This document shows positions 41,454-49,665 of a stretch of DNA of 56,762 nucleotides, one piece after another. Location of the stretch: assembly GCA_947167745.1 (NCBI GenBank), contig CAMVJE010000010.1, forward strand, positions 1-56,762, read 5' to 3'. The stretch comes from an uncultured Treponema sp. (GTDB taxonomy: Bacteria; Spirochaetota; Spirochaetia; Treponematales; Treponemataceae). Position 1 is the stretch's first letter. Each line of letters opens with the position of its first letter. The position numbers and the translations under genes are program-made. The notes under the pieces are model-generated. The model saw nothing but the letters and a program-made list of their open reading frames with translations, ran no database searches and had not been told where the DNA came from.

Positions 41454-42986
41454 ATGAACAATCTGATTATGTTCATAGGTCTCCCGGTTGCAGGAATCGT
41501 TCTTGGATGGATTATTCGATGGTGTTATGCCAGATTTCAACTATCTGCGTCAGAACAAAAAGCTGAACGCTTAAGACAGGATGCAATAAAGGAAGCAGAA
41601 GCACAGAAAAAAGAAATTTTGCTCGAAGCAAAAGATCAAATCATTCGTGAACGAAAACAGCAGGAACGGGAAGATCGTGAACGACGCGCCGAAGTTCAAA
41701 AATACGAAGCGCGTGTAAGTAAAAAAGAAGAGCTTATTGACAAAAGGGCCGAAGAATTCGACAAAAAAGAACTTGAATTCGCCGACCGAGTCAATGCAAT
41801 GAAAAAGCGCGAAGAGCAGCTTCAGGCACAGGAAGAGCAGTATCGCACCGAGTTGGAGCGAATCTCAGGTCTTTCTGCAAAGGAAGCAAAAGATTTAATC
41901 ATCAAAAATCTTGAAAACGACGCTCGCCACGATGCACAGGCTCTCTTGAACAAAATCGAACAGGATGCCCAGCTTTCAGCCGAAAAGAAGGCTCAGGAAA
42001 TCCTCATTTCAACGATTCAGAGAATCGCCACCGAAACAACAGGGGACTTAACAGTCACTACAGTTTCATTGCCTGGTGATGAAATGAAAGGCCGGATTAT
42101 CGGTCGTGAAGGTCGTAACATTCGGGCCCTTGAAACCCTCACAGGCGTTGACATCATCATCGATGACACGCCAGAGGCAGTCGTTATCTCTTGTTTCGAT
42201 CCTGTACGCAAGGAAATTGCCAAGCAGTCACTTGAACGACTTGTTACAGACGGGCGAATTCATCCGGCCCGCATCGAAGAAATCGTTCAGAAAGTTACCC
42301 GTGAGATTCAGCAGAAAATTTACGAAGAGGGCGAAAAGGTTCTCTTCGAGCTTGGAATCCACAATATGAGTCAGGACGGAGTCCGGGCACTCGGAAGGTT
42401 GTACTTCCGAACGAGCTACGGTCAGAATGTTCTCACTCACTCAAAAGAAGTTGCCGAAATCGCCTCACTGCTTGCAGCAGAAGTTGGAGCCAACAAAGAG
42501 CTTGCCAAGAGAGCTGCTCTCCTCCACGATATTGGTAAGGGAGCCGAAAACGATAGCGATCAGAACCATGCAGAGGTAGGAGCTGAGATGGCTCGCAAAA
42601 TGGGCGAAGACCCACGGGTCATCAATGCGATTGCTGCCCATCACAACGATGTCGAAGCAACAACCCTTGAGGCAGTTATCGTCCAGATTGCAGATGCTAT
42701 TTCAGCAGCCCGCCCTGGTGCAAGACGCGAAACAGTTGACAACTATGTAAAACGTTTGGAAAACCTTGAGGAAACAGCAGAAAAGTTTCCTGGAGTCGAA
42801 AAGGCTTACGCAATTCAAGCCGGCCGAGAACTTCGCATTCTTGTCAACAACGAAAAGATTCCAGACGGAGAAGTCAAAGAGCTTGCACAAAAGATTGCAA
42901 AGCAAATTGAAACTGATATCCGTTATCCGGGTCGCATAAAACTAACAATGATTCGTGAAACACGAATCGTTGAATACGCTCGGTAA
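41454..42986 (+). CDS. rny: Ribonuclease Y
   Basis: A 510-residue membrane-anchored endoribonuclease that starts mRNA decay. One N-terminal span (about 4-24), a long coiled coil (about 30-150, rich in Arg/Glu/Gln), a KH domain (GRIIGREGRNIRALETLTG near 205) and an HD domain (HSKEVAEIASLL, LLHDIGKGAE, HHNDVEATT). Full length and typical. GGAG lies 9 bases before the ATG, after a consensus promoter. Confidence 0.97.
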   Translation: MNNLIMFIGLPVAGIVLGWIIRWCYARFQLSASEQKAERLRQDAIKEAEAQKKEILLEAKDQIIRERKQQEREDRERRAEVQKYEARVSKKEELIDKRAEEFDKKELEFADRVNAMKKREEQLQAQEEQYRTELERISGLSAKEAKDLIIKNLENDARHDAQALLNKIEQDAQLSAEKKAQEILISTIQRIATETTGDLTVTTVSLPGDEMKGRIIGREGRNIRALETLTGVDIIIDDTPEAVVISCFDPVRKEIAKQSLERLVTDGRIHPARIEEIVQKVTREIQQKIYEEGEKVLFELGIHNMSQDGVRALGRLYFRTSYGQNVLTHSKEVAEIASLLAAEVGANKELAKRAALLHDIGKGAENDSDQNHAEVGAEMARKMGEDPRVINAIAAHHNDVEATTLEAVIVQIADAISAARPGARRETVDNYVKRLENLEETAEKFPGVEKAYAIQAGRELRILVNNEKIPDGEVKELAQKIAKQIETDIRYPGRIKLTMIRETRIVEYAR

Positions 42987-43002
42987 AAACACTTAAAAAA
43001 AG

Positions 43003-43109
43003 CCCCGCACGGATGCGGGGTAAAAGTAAAGAGAGAAAAATCTGTTTGCCTTTAGGTGAACAGAATTTTCTCGTGATAACAAAAATTACATGGATGTAAT
43101 TTTTGTTAT
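43003..43109 (-). repeat. Three-hairpin element, copy 2, directly downstream of cheB
   Basis: Read from cheB: ATAACAAAAATTACA stem (43076-43109, includes the cheB stop), a longer GAGAAAA..TTTTCTC stem with an inner CTGTT/AACAG pair (43033-43072), then CCCCGC-ATCCGT-GCGGGG (43003-43020) followed by CTTTTTTT. Order, spacing and the ATCCGT loop match 1948-2035, while stem bases differ in a compensated way. Confidence 0.8.
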
Positions 43110-44308
43110 GAGTTTTCCCTAGCCAGTTTAGAAATTTCATCAGCCATCTTATCAAGCGGAACTTGTTTTTGAACTCCACCCAGTTCATAAGCTACTTTAG
43201 GCATACCGTAGACAATTGCCGTAGCCTCATCCTGTCCGAGAGTCCATGCACCCTGTTTACGCATTTCGGCAAGTTCAACAGCACCATCCTTGCCCATTCC
43301 TGTCATAATTACACCTAGAGCATGATTCTGATAAACTTTTGCAACAGACTCAAAGAGGACATCAGCAGAAGGCCGATGACCGTTTCGCTGAGGTTCTTGC
43401 GAAAGACGAAGCATTTTTTTACCCAAAGCTGTCTGTTCCACATAAATATGATAATTGCCAGGAGCGATATAAACGTTACCGCTTTCAATAGGCTCGTTAT
43501 CTTCAGCCTCTTTAACATTAAGTGCACATATTTTGTTAAGAGAATTTGCAAATTCTTTCGTAAATCCGGCAGGCATATGCTGAACAACGAGAACTGGCTG
43601 TTTTAAGTGAGGGTCTATCATTTTGAATACATCTCGAAGGGCATTAGGGCCTCCAGTTGAAATACCAATTGCGATGACTTCAATTTTGCCAGGCTTACGA
43701 AGAGGTTCAATAACAGCCGGAGCTTTTGGCCCTACTGACGTATAAAAATTTGGTGTTGCTGACGGTTTTGCTGCAGTGCTTGAAAGAAATTCTTTAGCTT
43801 TATCCTGCCCCATGGCCGCAGCAAGTTTGCGCTCAACGAGCCTGTCTGAGCCAAGACTAGAGAAGAACTCGCTTGAACGAACCTGCTTTCCGTGACGGCG
43901 GGCATAAGAGCCTCCGTAAGAAGCAATAAGCTCAATAAGTCGGTCTGAAACAGAACTGATATCAGCAGAAACTGAGCCATTTGGCTTTGTGATAAAATCA
44001 GCAGCTCCAAGCTCAAGGCACTCAATTGTAACAGCTGCACCTTTTTCGGCAATACTTGAAAGAATAATAACAGGGATATCAACCTTATTCTGTTTGCGCC
44101 ATCTCAAAAATTCAAGGCCTGTCATAACAGGCATTTCAATATCAAGAACAATTACATCAGGTTTTATTGCCGGCAACTTTTCGATCAAAAACTGACCATT
44201 CATTGCCTTTCCAACGACAGACATACCTTCAGTACCGTCAATAACACGTGATATAAGGTTTCTCATTAGAGCTGAATCATCACAAATTGCTACAGAAATA
44301 TCTTCCAT
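43106..44308 (-). CDS. cheB: Chemotaxis response regulator protein-glutamate methylesterase CheB
   Basis: A 400-residue enzyme that removes methyl groups from chemoreceptors and deamidates glutamine sites. Receiver domain 1-120 with VLDIEMPVMTGLEF (phospho-Asp) and ILSSIAEKG; a linker of about 90 residues; methylesterase domain from about 215 with the catalytic Ser in ISTGGPNAL, His in VVQHMPAGFT and Asp in GMGKDGA. GGGAGG lies 9 bases before the ATG. The linker is longer than in enteric CheB. The gene follows cheR at a distance of 130 bases. Confidence 0.96.
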   Translation of the reverse strand: MEDISVAICDDSALMRNLISRVIDGTEGMSVVGKAMNGQFLIEKLPAIKPDVIVLDIEMPVMTGLEFLRWRKQNKVDIPVIILSSIAEKGAAVTIECLELGAADFITKPNGSVSADISSVSDRLIELIASYGGSYARRHGKQVRSSEFFSSLGSDRLVERKLAAAMGQDKAKEFLSSTAAKPSATPNFYTSVGPKAPAVIEPLRKPGKIEVIAIGISTGGPNALRDVFKMIDPHLKQPVLVVQHMPAGFTKEFANSLNKICALNVKEAEDNEPIESGNVYIAPGNYHIYVEQTALGKKMLRLSQEPQRNGHRPSADVLFESVAKVYQNHALGVIMTGMGKDGAVELAEMRKQGAWTLGQDEATAIVYGMPKVAYELGGVQKQVPLDKMADEISKLARENS

Positions 44309-44438
44309 TTATACTATCCTCCCAAAAAAACAGGGGTGCCAATAAGATTGCTGTTTAGCGCAAATGCTGAAAAAAAACTCAGCACGACAATACTTTTTGG
44401 TCATCCCCTAATATATATAAGACACTATAATTTTAGTA
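44309..44438 (-). other. cheR-cheB gap with a weak hairpin
   Basis: After cheR the minus strand holds TGCTGA-GTTTTTTTT-CAGCA-type pairing, a stem with a T-rich loop that might act as a weak terminator. No reading frame or consensus promoter is evident. Confidence 0.35.
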
Positions 44439-45254
44439 TCACATATGTTTCTGATACAGACAGGCCCAATCCGTTTTAAGGAATTCGAATTTTGTGTCCA
44501 TGCCGAACAAACTTTCTGAATGCCCGATGAACAAATATGAATCTGGTGCCATTGAATTCCAGAATCTGTCAATTACATTTTTTTGAGCCGGTTCATCAAA
44601 ATAAATCAAAACATTGCGGCAGAAAACAACATCAAGATTGCGGGCACCAGAATCATTGCGTAAATTATGATAGTCGAACTTAATTGTCTGCATGAGCTCA
44701 GGCTTTACCTGATAACCGCGGTCATTTTTCGTAAAAAAGCGATCAAGATACTTCTGAGGAATACCTGTAACACGAGCCTCTGGATAAAAACCAGCCTGGC
44801 CTATCATAAGACACTTTAACGAAATATCAGATGCTGTAATTTGAAATTTATAAGGCGGAGGAAGAATATCAGCCAAAATCATGGCGATAGTGTAAGGCTC
44901 TTCTCCAGTTGAACAGCCTGCACTCCAAATCCGCACAGTTGTATCGCCTGTCTTTTTTTTATTCTCCAAAACATGAGGAATAACATAGTTGACCAGGGCA
45001 TCGAAATGCGGCTGATTTCGGAAGAATCTCGTAAGATTGGTAGTAACAGAGTCGAGCATGATTTTCATCTCTTCTTTGTTTGACATAACGAGACGGTAAT
45101 ATTCCTCAATCGAATCCAACTGTTTTTCTCTTAGTTTTTCTTTTAATCGACTGTCAAGAATAGAACGGTTTGTTGCCGAGAAAGTAATTCCACTTTCGTC
45201 ATAAATGACTTTGCGGAACATATCAAATTCTGCATCTGTTAATAAATCTGCCAT
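44439..45254 (-). CDS. cheR: Chemotaxis protein methyltransferase CheR
   Basis: A 271-residue SAM-dependent methyltransferase for chemoreceptor glutamates. N-terminal helical domain (FDMFRKVIYDESGITF, RLKEKLREKQL, TTNLTRFFRNQPHFDAL) and a Rossmann domain with SAGCSTGEEPYTIAM near 115 and DVVFCRNVLIYFD near 210; HSESLF closes the fold. Full length. The ATG lies 6 bases after the -10 box and lacks a Shine-Dalgarno sequence. Confidence 0.96.
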   Translation of the reverse strand: MADLLTDAEFDMFRKVIYDESGITFSATNRSILDSRLKEKLREKQLDSIEEYYRLVMSNKEEMKIMLDSVTTNLTRFFRNQPHFDALVNYVIPHVLENKKKTGDTTVRIWSAGCSTGEEPYTIAMILADILPPPYKFQITASDISLKCLMIGQAGFYPEARVTGIPQKYLDRFFTKNDRGYQVKPELMQTIKFDYHNLRNDSGARNLDVVFCRNVLIYFDEPAQKNVIDRFWNSMAPDSYLFIGHSESLFGMDTKFEFLKTDWACLYQKHM

Positions 45255-45260
45255 AAATTA

Positions 45261-45289
45261 ATTATATACCCTTAATTTCAAATTGTAAA
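45261..45289 (-). promoter_or_regulatory. cheR promoter, probable leaderless transcript
   Basis: Minus strand TTTACA (45284-45289), 17-base spacer, TATAAT (45261-45266), then 6 bases to the ATG. Confidence 0.75.
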
Positions 45290-45350
45290 TAAATTTAAGA
45301 TTTTCGATAAAATCTCCTCCGTTGAAACAAAGAGACCTTAATGTTAGAAT

Positions 45351-45356
45351 TATAAT
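45351..45356 (+). promoter_or_regulatory. -10 box of the lptCAB operon, probable leaderless transcript
   Basis: TATAAT ends 7 bases before the ATG at 45364. Confidence 0.6.
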
Positions 45357-45363
45357 GCATAAA

Positions 45364-45912
45364 ATGAAAAATTCACTTTGTATAGTAACATTCTTCTATT
45401 TCTTTTCATTTTTTTCCTGCTCGCTAAACTATATGAAAAGCGAGAATACGGAAAGTACCATTCCTGAATTCAGTTTCAAAAATGCAAAATATACAAAATA
45501 TGAAGCCGGGAAAAAAAACGTCGAACTATCTGCAGAGTGGCTCGAACAGTACAAAAGTGATAATGCAGTATTTGCACAGAATGCAGAGTTTGAAACTTTC
45601 AGCAAAAATGGAGAAGAAGAAACAAAAGGTACATGCCGGCTGGTTTCAGCAAATACCAATGATGATGTTTACACACTTTATGGAGACATAAATCTCAATT
45701 TCAAAAATCAGGATATGCATATATCTGCAGAATCTCTAAGATTTGTCAAAAAAACAGAACAAATCACAAGCGGAGTCGGAAGCAAGGTTAATCTTCAAAA
45801 AAAAGGTATGTCGCTAAGTGGCTACGGATTCAGTGCAAGCGGAGTAAGCAATTCATTCTCTTTCTCATCCAATGTAGAAGGTTTAATACAAACAGAACAA
45901 GATGAAAAATAA
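45364..45912 (+). CDS. lptC: LptC-like lipoprotein or anchored periplasmic protein
   Basis: A 182-residue protein with a signal sequence MKNSLCIVTFFYFFSFFSC whose last Cys may be lipidated. The rest is beta-rich with the LptC/OstA repeat pattern: FKNAKYTKYEAGKKNVELSA, then VFAQNAEFETF and NLNFKNQDMHISAESLRF. LptC hands lipid from LptFG to LptA. The longest frame starts at a TTG at 45322, but that runs through the -10 box; the ATG at 45364 starts the signal peptide. Assignment rests on fold pattern and on lptA-lptB downstream. Confidence 0.75.
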   Translation: MKNSLCIVTFFYFFSFFSCSLNYMKSENTESTIPEFSFKNAKYTKYEAGKKNVELSAEWLEQYKSDNAVFAQNAEFETFSKNGEEETKGTCRLVSANTNDDVYTLYGDINLNFKNQDMHISAESLRFVKKTEQITSGVGSKVNLQKKGMSLSGYGFSASGVSNSFSFSSNVEGLIQTEQDEK

Positions 45913-46672
45913 CTTTATAATTCAGATTGCGGCATTATCTTTACTATTTTCTCTCATTAATATTTTTGCCTATTCAGAAGAGATTAAATTTCAGGCAGAT
46001 TACATGAGTGGAGTTTCGGGAAGTAAAACAGATGAAACAAAATTGCAGGGAAATGCTTATGTAAAAACAGCCACAATGGAAATTCGAGCCGATTCAATTT
46101 CTCTAACAGGAAAAGATTTCCGCTATATCACGGCCGAAGGAAATGTCGAAGGAAAAAACACAGAAACAAAGATGGATTTCACCTGCGGAAAGCTTAATTA
46201 TGACAGAGAAACAAAACTCGCCAGACTGGAAGATTCAGTTCATATGGTAGACTTAGAAAACGATGTCAGCACAGACGCTCAGATTATTGAATACAATCAG
46301 ACTAAAGAAATTGCTACAATGCAGATTGGTGTAACTCTAAAGCAAAAAGACAACACTTGTACGGCAGCTTTTGCCATCTACAGAAAAAAATCCCAGATTC
46401 TCGAAATGAGCGGAAACCCAAAAATTGTTCAGGGAGATGACACATTCCGCGCACAGGAAATTATTCTTAATCTCAATTCCCAGGAAATAAAACTCTCGGG
46501 CCGGGTTTCAGGAACTGTAACCGACACAAAAAATGAAGAAGTAAAAAAAACTGAACCAAATGAAGAAAAAAATGAAAGCAGCAAGTCCGAGGAAAATAAA
46601 GCAGACAATAATTCGGGAACAAAGAATGATTTAAAGCCTGAAGAAAAACCGGAGGAAAAGAATGAGCGATAA
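45902..46672 (+). CDS. lptA: LptA/OstA-like periplasmic protein
   Basis: A 256-residue protein with a signal peptide (cleavage near residue 24, FAYS). The OstA jellyroll repeat is visible as KFQADYMSGVSGSKTDETKL, QGNAYVKTATMEIRADSISL, AEGNVEGKNTETKMDFTCG and LSGRVSGTV. LptA forms the periplasmic bridge to the outer membrane. After about residue 205 comes a Glu/Lys/Asn-rich tail that ordinary LptA lacks. The start overlaps lptC by 11 bases and has no Shine-Dalgarno sequence. Confidence 0.85.
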   Translation: MKNNFIIQIAALSLLFSLINIFAYSEEIKFQADYMSGVSGSKTDETKLQGNAYVKTATMEIRADSISLTGKDFRYITAEGNVEGKNTETKMDFTCGKLNYDRETKLARLEDSVHMVDLENDVSTDAQIIEYNQTKEIATMQIGVTLKQKDNTCTAAFAIYRKKSQILEMSGNPKIVQGDDTFRAQEIILNLNSQEIKLSGRVSGTVTDTKNEEVKKTEPNEEKNESSKSEENKADNNSGTKNDLKPEEKPEEKNER

Positions 46673-47438
46673 CGAATTAGAAGTTAAAAATGGGGAAGTG
46701 ATTTCCGGTTCACAACACACATTACGGGTTAGTTCATTGTATAAGTCATTCGGAAAAAAGAAAGTCGTACAGGGAATTGATTTTCAAATGCACACTGGCG
46801 AAGTTTTAGGTCTGCTTGGTCCTAACGGAGCTGGAAAAACAACAAGTTTTTACATGATTGTCGGTTTTTATAAGCCTACTTCTGGTGAGATTTTTTTGGA
46901 TGAAAAAAGAATCACCCCCCTTCCCATGTTCAAACGCGCCCAGCTAGGTATTTCATATCTGCCCCAGGAGCCAAGCGTATTCAAAAAACTTACCGTCGAA
47001 GAAAATATCTGGTCAATTCTTGAGACCCGCCCTGATTTAACGAGAAGCGAAAAAAAACAAAAGCTGGAAGAATTAATAGAAGAATTTGCTATAGGCCGAA
47101 TCCGCAAGCAGCTGGCCTACACTCTTTCTGGCGGTGAGCGTCGCCGAACCGAAATAGCCCGCTCCCTCGCAATCGAGCCGAAATTCCTGCTCTTGGACGA
47201 ACCTTTCGCCGGAATTGACCCGATTGCAGTTGCAGACATCAAGGGAATGATAACACTTCTTGCCAAGAGGGGCATCGGTGTCCTGATTACGGACCACAAT
47301 GTGCGTGATACCCTGGAAATCACCGACCGGGCAATAATAGTAAGCACCGGCCAGATTTTAATCCAAGGAACCCGCCAGGAAATCATCGACAGCCCCGAAG
47401 CCAGAGAAATCTACCTAGGCGAAAGCTTTCATATGTAG
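46662..47438 (+). CDS. lptB: LptB-type ABC transporter ATP-binding protein
   Basis: A 258-residue ATPase. Walker A GPNGAGKTT near 50, Q-loop LPQEPSVFKKLTVEENI, signature LSGGERRRTEIARSLA, Walker B FLLLDEPFAGIDP, and the switch His in LITDHNVRDTLEI. The LPQEPSVF and FAGIDPIAV forms and the ending IYLGESF are specific to LptB. It drives lipid extraction with LptF and LptG, which are not in this window. GGAGG lies 6 bases before the ATG. Confidence 0.95.
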   Translation: MSDNELEVKNGEVISGSQHTLRVSSLYKSFGKKKVVQGIDFQMHTGEVLGLLGPNGAGKTTSFYMIVGFYKPTSGEIFLDEKRITPLPMFKRAQLGISYLPQEPSVFKKLTVEENIWSILETRPDLTRSEKKQKLEELIEEFAIGRIRKQLAYTLSGGERRRTEIARSLAIEPKFLLLDEPFAGIDPIAVADIKGMITLLAKRGIGVLITDHNVRDTLEITDRAIIVSTGQILIQGTRQEIIDSPEAREIYLGESFHM

Positions 47439-47621
47439 AAAATTGAGTTTAATATTTATCAAATAAAAAAAACATGCTCTCGGCGAGAACCGCCCCATGC
47501 AATCCACGGTTGTGCGTATTTTGAAAATTAGACTCGCTTACGCTCGCCCGCACAAAGTGGATTCAGGGACGAACCCCGCCTACGCATGTTTCTGCCTTTA
47601 TCGAATAATAAACTCAATTTT
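47439..47621. repeat. 183-bp element with 13-bp perfect terminal inverted repeats
   Basis: AAAATTGAGTTTA at 47439-47451 and TAAACTCAATTTT at 47609-47621 are exact inverted copies. The pairing continues imperfectly inward to AAACATGC / GCATGTTT. The centre (about 47475-47590) is GC-rich with no convincing frame. It sits exactly between the lptB stop and the convergent cobW-like gene. Confidence 0.75.
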
Positions 47622-47635
47622 CAACTTTCAATTTC

Positions 47636-48898
47636 CTATGCCAGACACTTGTCCAATGCTGCAGAAATTGCTTTTTTGTCCAGATTCTGACCTATGATAC
47701 AGAGTTTTACCATGCGGTCGCCCACATTTTCATCCCATTCTTTTTTGATTTCAGGATTTGCGGCAAGAATTTTCTCCTGCTCTTTTTTTGGCGCAGCTGC
47801 AATCCACTGACCTGAGTAACCAGCTTGAATCTGACGACCACTTGTCTCAAAGACATAAGCCATTTCTTCTTCATCACTGAACCAAAGAAGTCCTTTGCAG
47901 CGGATAATGTTCTTTGGCCAGGTATTTGCAAATTCATCAAGTTTCTGGCGGTCAAAAGGCTTTCGACGGTAGTAGATGAAAGTTCCGATTCCGTATTCAT
48001 CTTCGTCAGCTCCACTGTCTCCCTCATGCTTATGCTCGTGGTGGTGGTGATGCCCGTGCTCGTCATGATCGTGCTCATCGTCGTCATGATGGTGATCACA
48101 ATGCTCATCACAAACATGGCCCTCTTCACCGTGTTCAGGATTATCATGATCATGGTGATGATGTTCATGTTCATCTTCATCATCGTCGTCAACTTCGCCT
48201 TCTTCAAGCTGCTTACACCAGCCGGCAGAAGCGTAAACTCCTTCAAAGTCAAAGCTTCCTGTTGCGAGAATATCTGAAACAGGCACATCGCCGTGGCTGG
48301 TCTCGATGATTTTTACACCCGGATGGAGAACTTCAATAACCTTGCGGACTTTCTTGAACTGATCTTCGGTAACCAAATCCTTTTTATTGATAACGAGGGT
48401 TGAACAGAATTCAATCTGCTGAACGAGAAGGGACTCGATGTCTTCTTCACCGATTGCCTCTTTTGCAAGGAGTTTGTCACCGCCTGCAAATTCGTCAACA
48501 AGGCGGGCAGCGTCAACAACGCCGACAACATTGTCGAGCTTGCCGTTTTTAATCATTTCAAGTTCCTGTGCGATTGGCATTGGCTCACAAACACCTGAAG
48601 CCTCGATCATGATGTAATCATATTTGCCAGTTTTGATAAGATTTTCAATATTCTGGGCAAGGGCACTCTTGAGTGTACAGCAGATACAACCGTTTGTAAG
48701 AGGAACAATGTCGCTTGTGTCAGTGATTTTTGCACCATCAGCGATAAGGCGTGCGTCAACATTGACTTCGCCGATGTCATTTACGATGACAGCGACCTTG
48801 TAGCCTTCCTGATTGTTCAGGACTTTATTCAAAAGCGTGGTCTTTCCAGCGCCTAAATAACCGCAGAGCAGAGTCATTGGTGTAAGATTTTTAGCCAT
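47636..48898 (-). CDS. CobW/COG0523-family GTP-dependent metallochaperone with a His-rich loop
   Basis: A 420-residue G3E GTPase. Walker A GYLGAGKTTLL near 8-18, IVNDIGEVNVDA, the metal-binding CxCC in TNGCICCTL, Walker B-type EASGVCEP and the NKKDL base motif. Between the G domain and the CobW C-terminal domain lies a stretch (about 237-297) of His, Asp and Glu with a CDEHCDHH cluster, probably a zinc, nickel or cobalt store. The C-terminal domain has FIYYRRKPFDRQKL and KGLLWF. The longest frame begins at 49033; the ATG at 48898 with GGAG upstream starts the conserved sequence. Confidence 0.92.
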   Translation of the reverse strand: MAKNLTPMTLLCGYLGAGKTTLLNKVLNNQEGYKVAVIVNDIGEVNVDARLIADGAKITDTSDIVPLTNGCICCTLKSALAQNIENLIKTGKYDYIMIEASGVCEPMPIAQELEMIKNGKLDNVVGVVDAARLVDEFAGGDKLLAKEAIGEEDIESLLVQQIEFCSTLVINKKDLVTEDQFKKVRKVIEVLHPGVKIIETSHGDVPVSDILATGSFDFEGVYASAGWCKQLEEGEVDDDDEDEHEHHHHDHDNPEHGEEGHVCDEHCDHHHDDDEHDHDEHGHHHHHEHKHEGDSGADEDEYGIGTFIYYRRKPFDRQKLDEFANTWPKNIIRCKGLLWFSDEEEMAYVFETSGRQIQAGYSGQWIAAAPKKEQEKILAANPEIKKEWDENVGDRMVKLCIIGQNLDKKAISAALDKCLA

Positions 48899-48974
48899 TT
48901 TATGGAATCTCCTATAATCCCTATAAATATACTGATTTTTTTTAAAATCGGCTATATTTTTTAACAGCCAGTTT

Positions 48975-49580
48975 CTAAAGAGCTGGCTGAACGCTTGGTG
49001 ACGCTTCTTTCTGAGAAGCCGCACTTTCTCCATCAGACGGAGCAGCTGGAGTTTCTTCTTTCTTTGGTGCCTTTAATTCTTCAGCCTTTACATTGAATTT
49101 CTGGCGCAAAGCTCCGCTGGCAAGGTAGATTTCGCTTTTTCCGTTCACTCGTATGTAATTCTGCTGACCACCGGCTGCATCCTTTCCAATTTCAAGACTC
49201 AGATACTCTTTTCCATTGTCACTGACTTTTACCGTAATTTTTGATGAATCAGTAAAACCGTAGCGCTCGATTGCGTCTTCATTAGAAGATTTTGAAATTA
49301 CGGAAAGGCTTTTTATTCTGTTCAAAGCATCAGAAAGCATTTTAGCCTTACCGCTATCAGCTTCTTCATCGTTTACTTTCCAAAAATCACCATATCTTTT
49401 GAGAAGAAGGCTCCCCTTTTCAGAGGAATCAATTTCAATTGTGTCATAAGTCTTGTCAATCACAAAATCCTTTACGCTTGAACGACTGCCAGAAATCAGT
49501 TGCACAATGTAAATCAAAGCAAGAATCGCAACAGCGGCAGATAATATCATCTTTCTAAGGTTTAATTTGTTATCATTCAT
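48975..49580 (-). CDS. DUF4340-like membrane-anchored protein
   Basis: A 201-residue protein with one N-terminal span (about 11-30) and an extracytoplasmic domain: GSLLLKRYGDFWKVNDEEAD, the helix MLSDALNRIKSLSVIS, and AIERYGFTDSSKITVKV, the DUF4340 pattern. The C-terminal 35 residues are Pro/Ala/Ser-rich and disordered. DUF4340 proteins follow GldG-like ABC components in many bacteria. It is the last gene of the Gld-type operon, separated from gldG by repeat family B. Confidence 0.8.
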   Translation of the reverse strand: MNDNKLNLRKMILSAAVAILALIYIVQLISGSRSSVKDFVIDKTYDTIEIDSSEKGSLLLKRYGDFWKVNDEEADSGKAKMLSDALNRIKSLSVISKSSNEDAIERYGFTDSSKITVKVSDNGKEYLSLEIGKDAAGGQQNYIRVNGKSEIYLASGALRQKFNVKAEELKAPKKEETPAAPSDGESAASQKEASPSVQPAL

Positions 49581-49599
49581 AAATTACTCCAATAATTTA

Positions 49600-49665
49600 G
49601 ACACAGATGGACGCAGATGCACACAGATTTTCATATCTGCGCTAATCTGCGTTTATCCGCATCTA
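49600..49665. repeat. Palindromic dispersed repeat, family B, intergenic copy
   Basis: ACACAGATGGACGCAGATGC on the left and AATCTGCGTTTATCCGCATCT-type sequence on the right pair imperfectly around CAGATTTTCATATCTG. The TAG stop of the gldG-like gene (49663-49665) is formed by its edge. Related copies lie in rimO and, as a half copy, in the topoisomerase gene. Confidence 0.75.

Noticed and set aside
44309..44438. Riboswitch or second promoter between cheR and cheB
   Set aside because: I see only a weak T-loop hairpin and no consensus -10/-35 pair with correct spacing.
47707..48288. Met/Ile/Thr-rich frames on both strands around the His-rich loop
   Set aside because: They are shadow readings of the CAT/CAC/GAT codons of the CobW-like gene.
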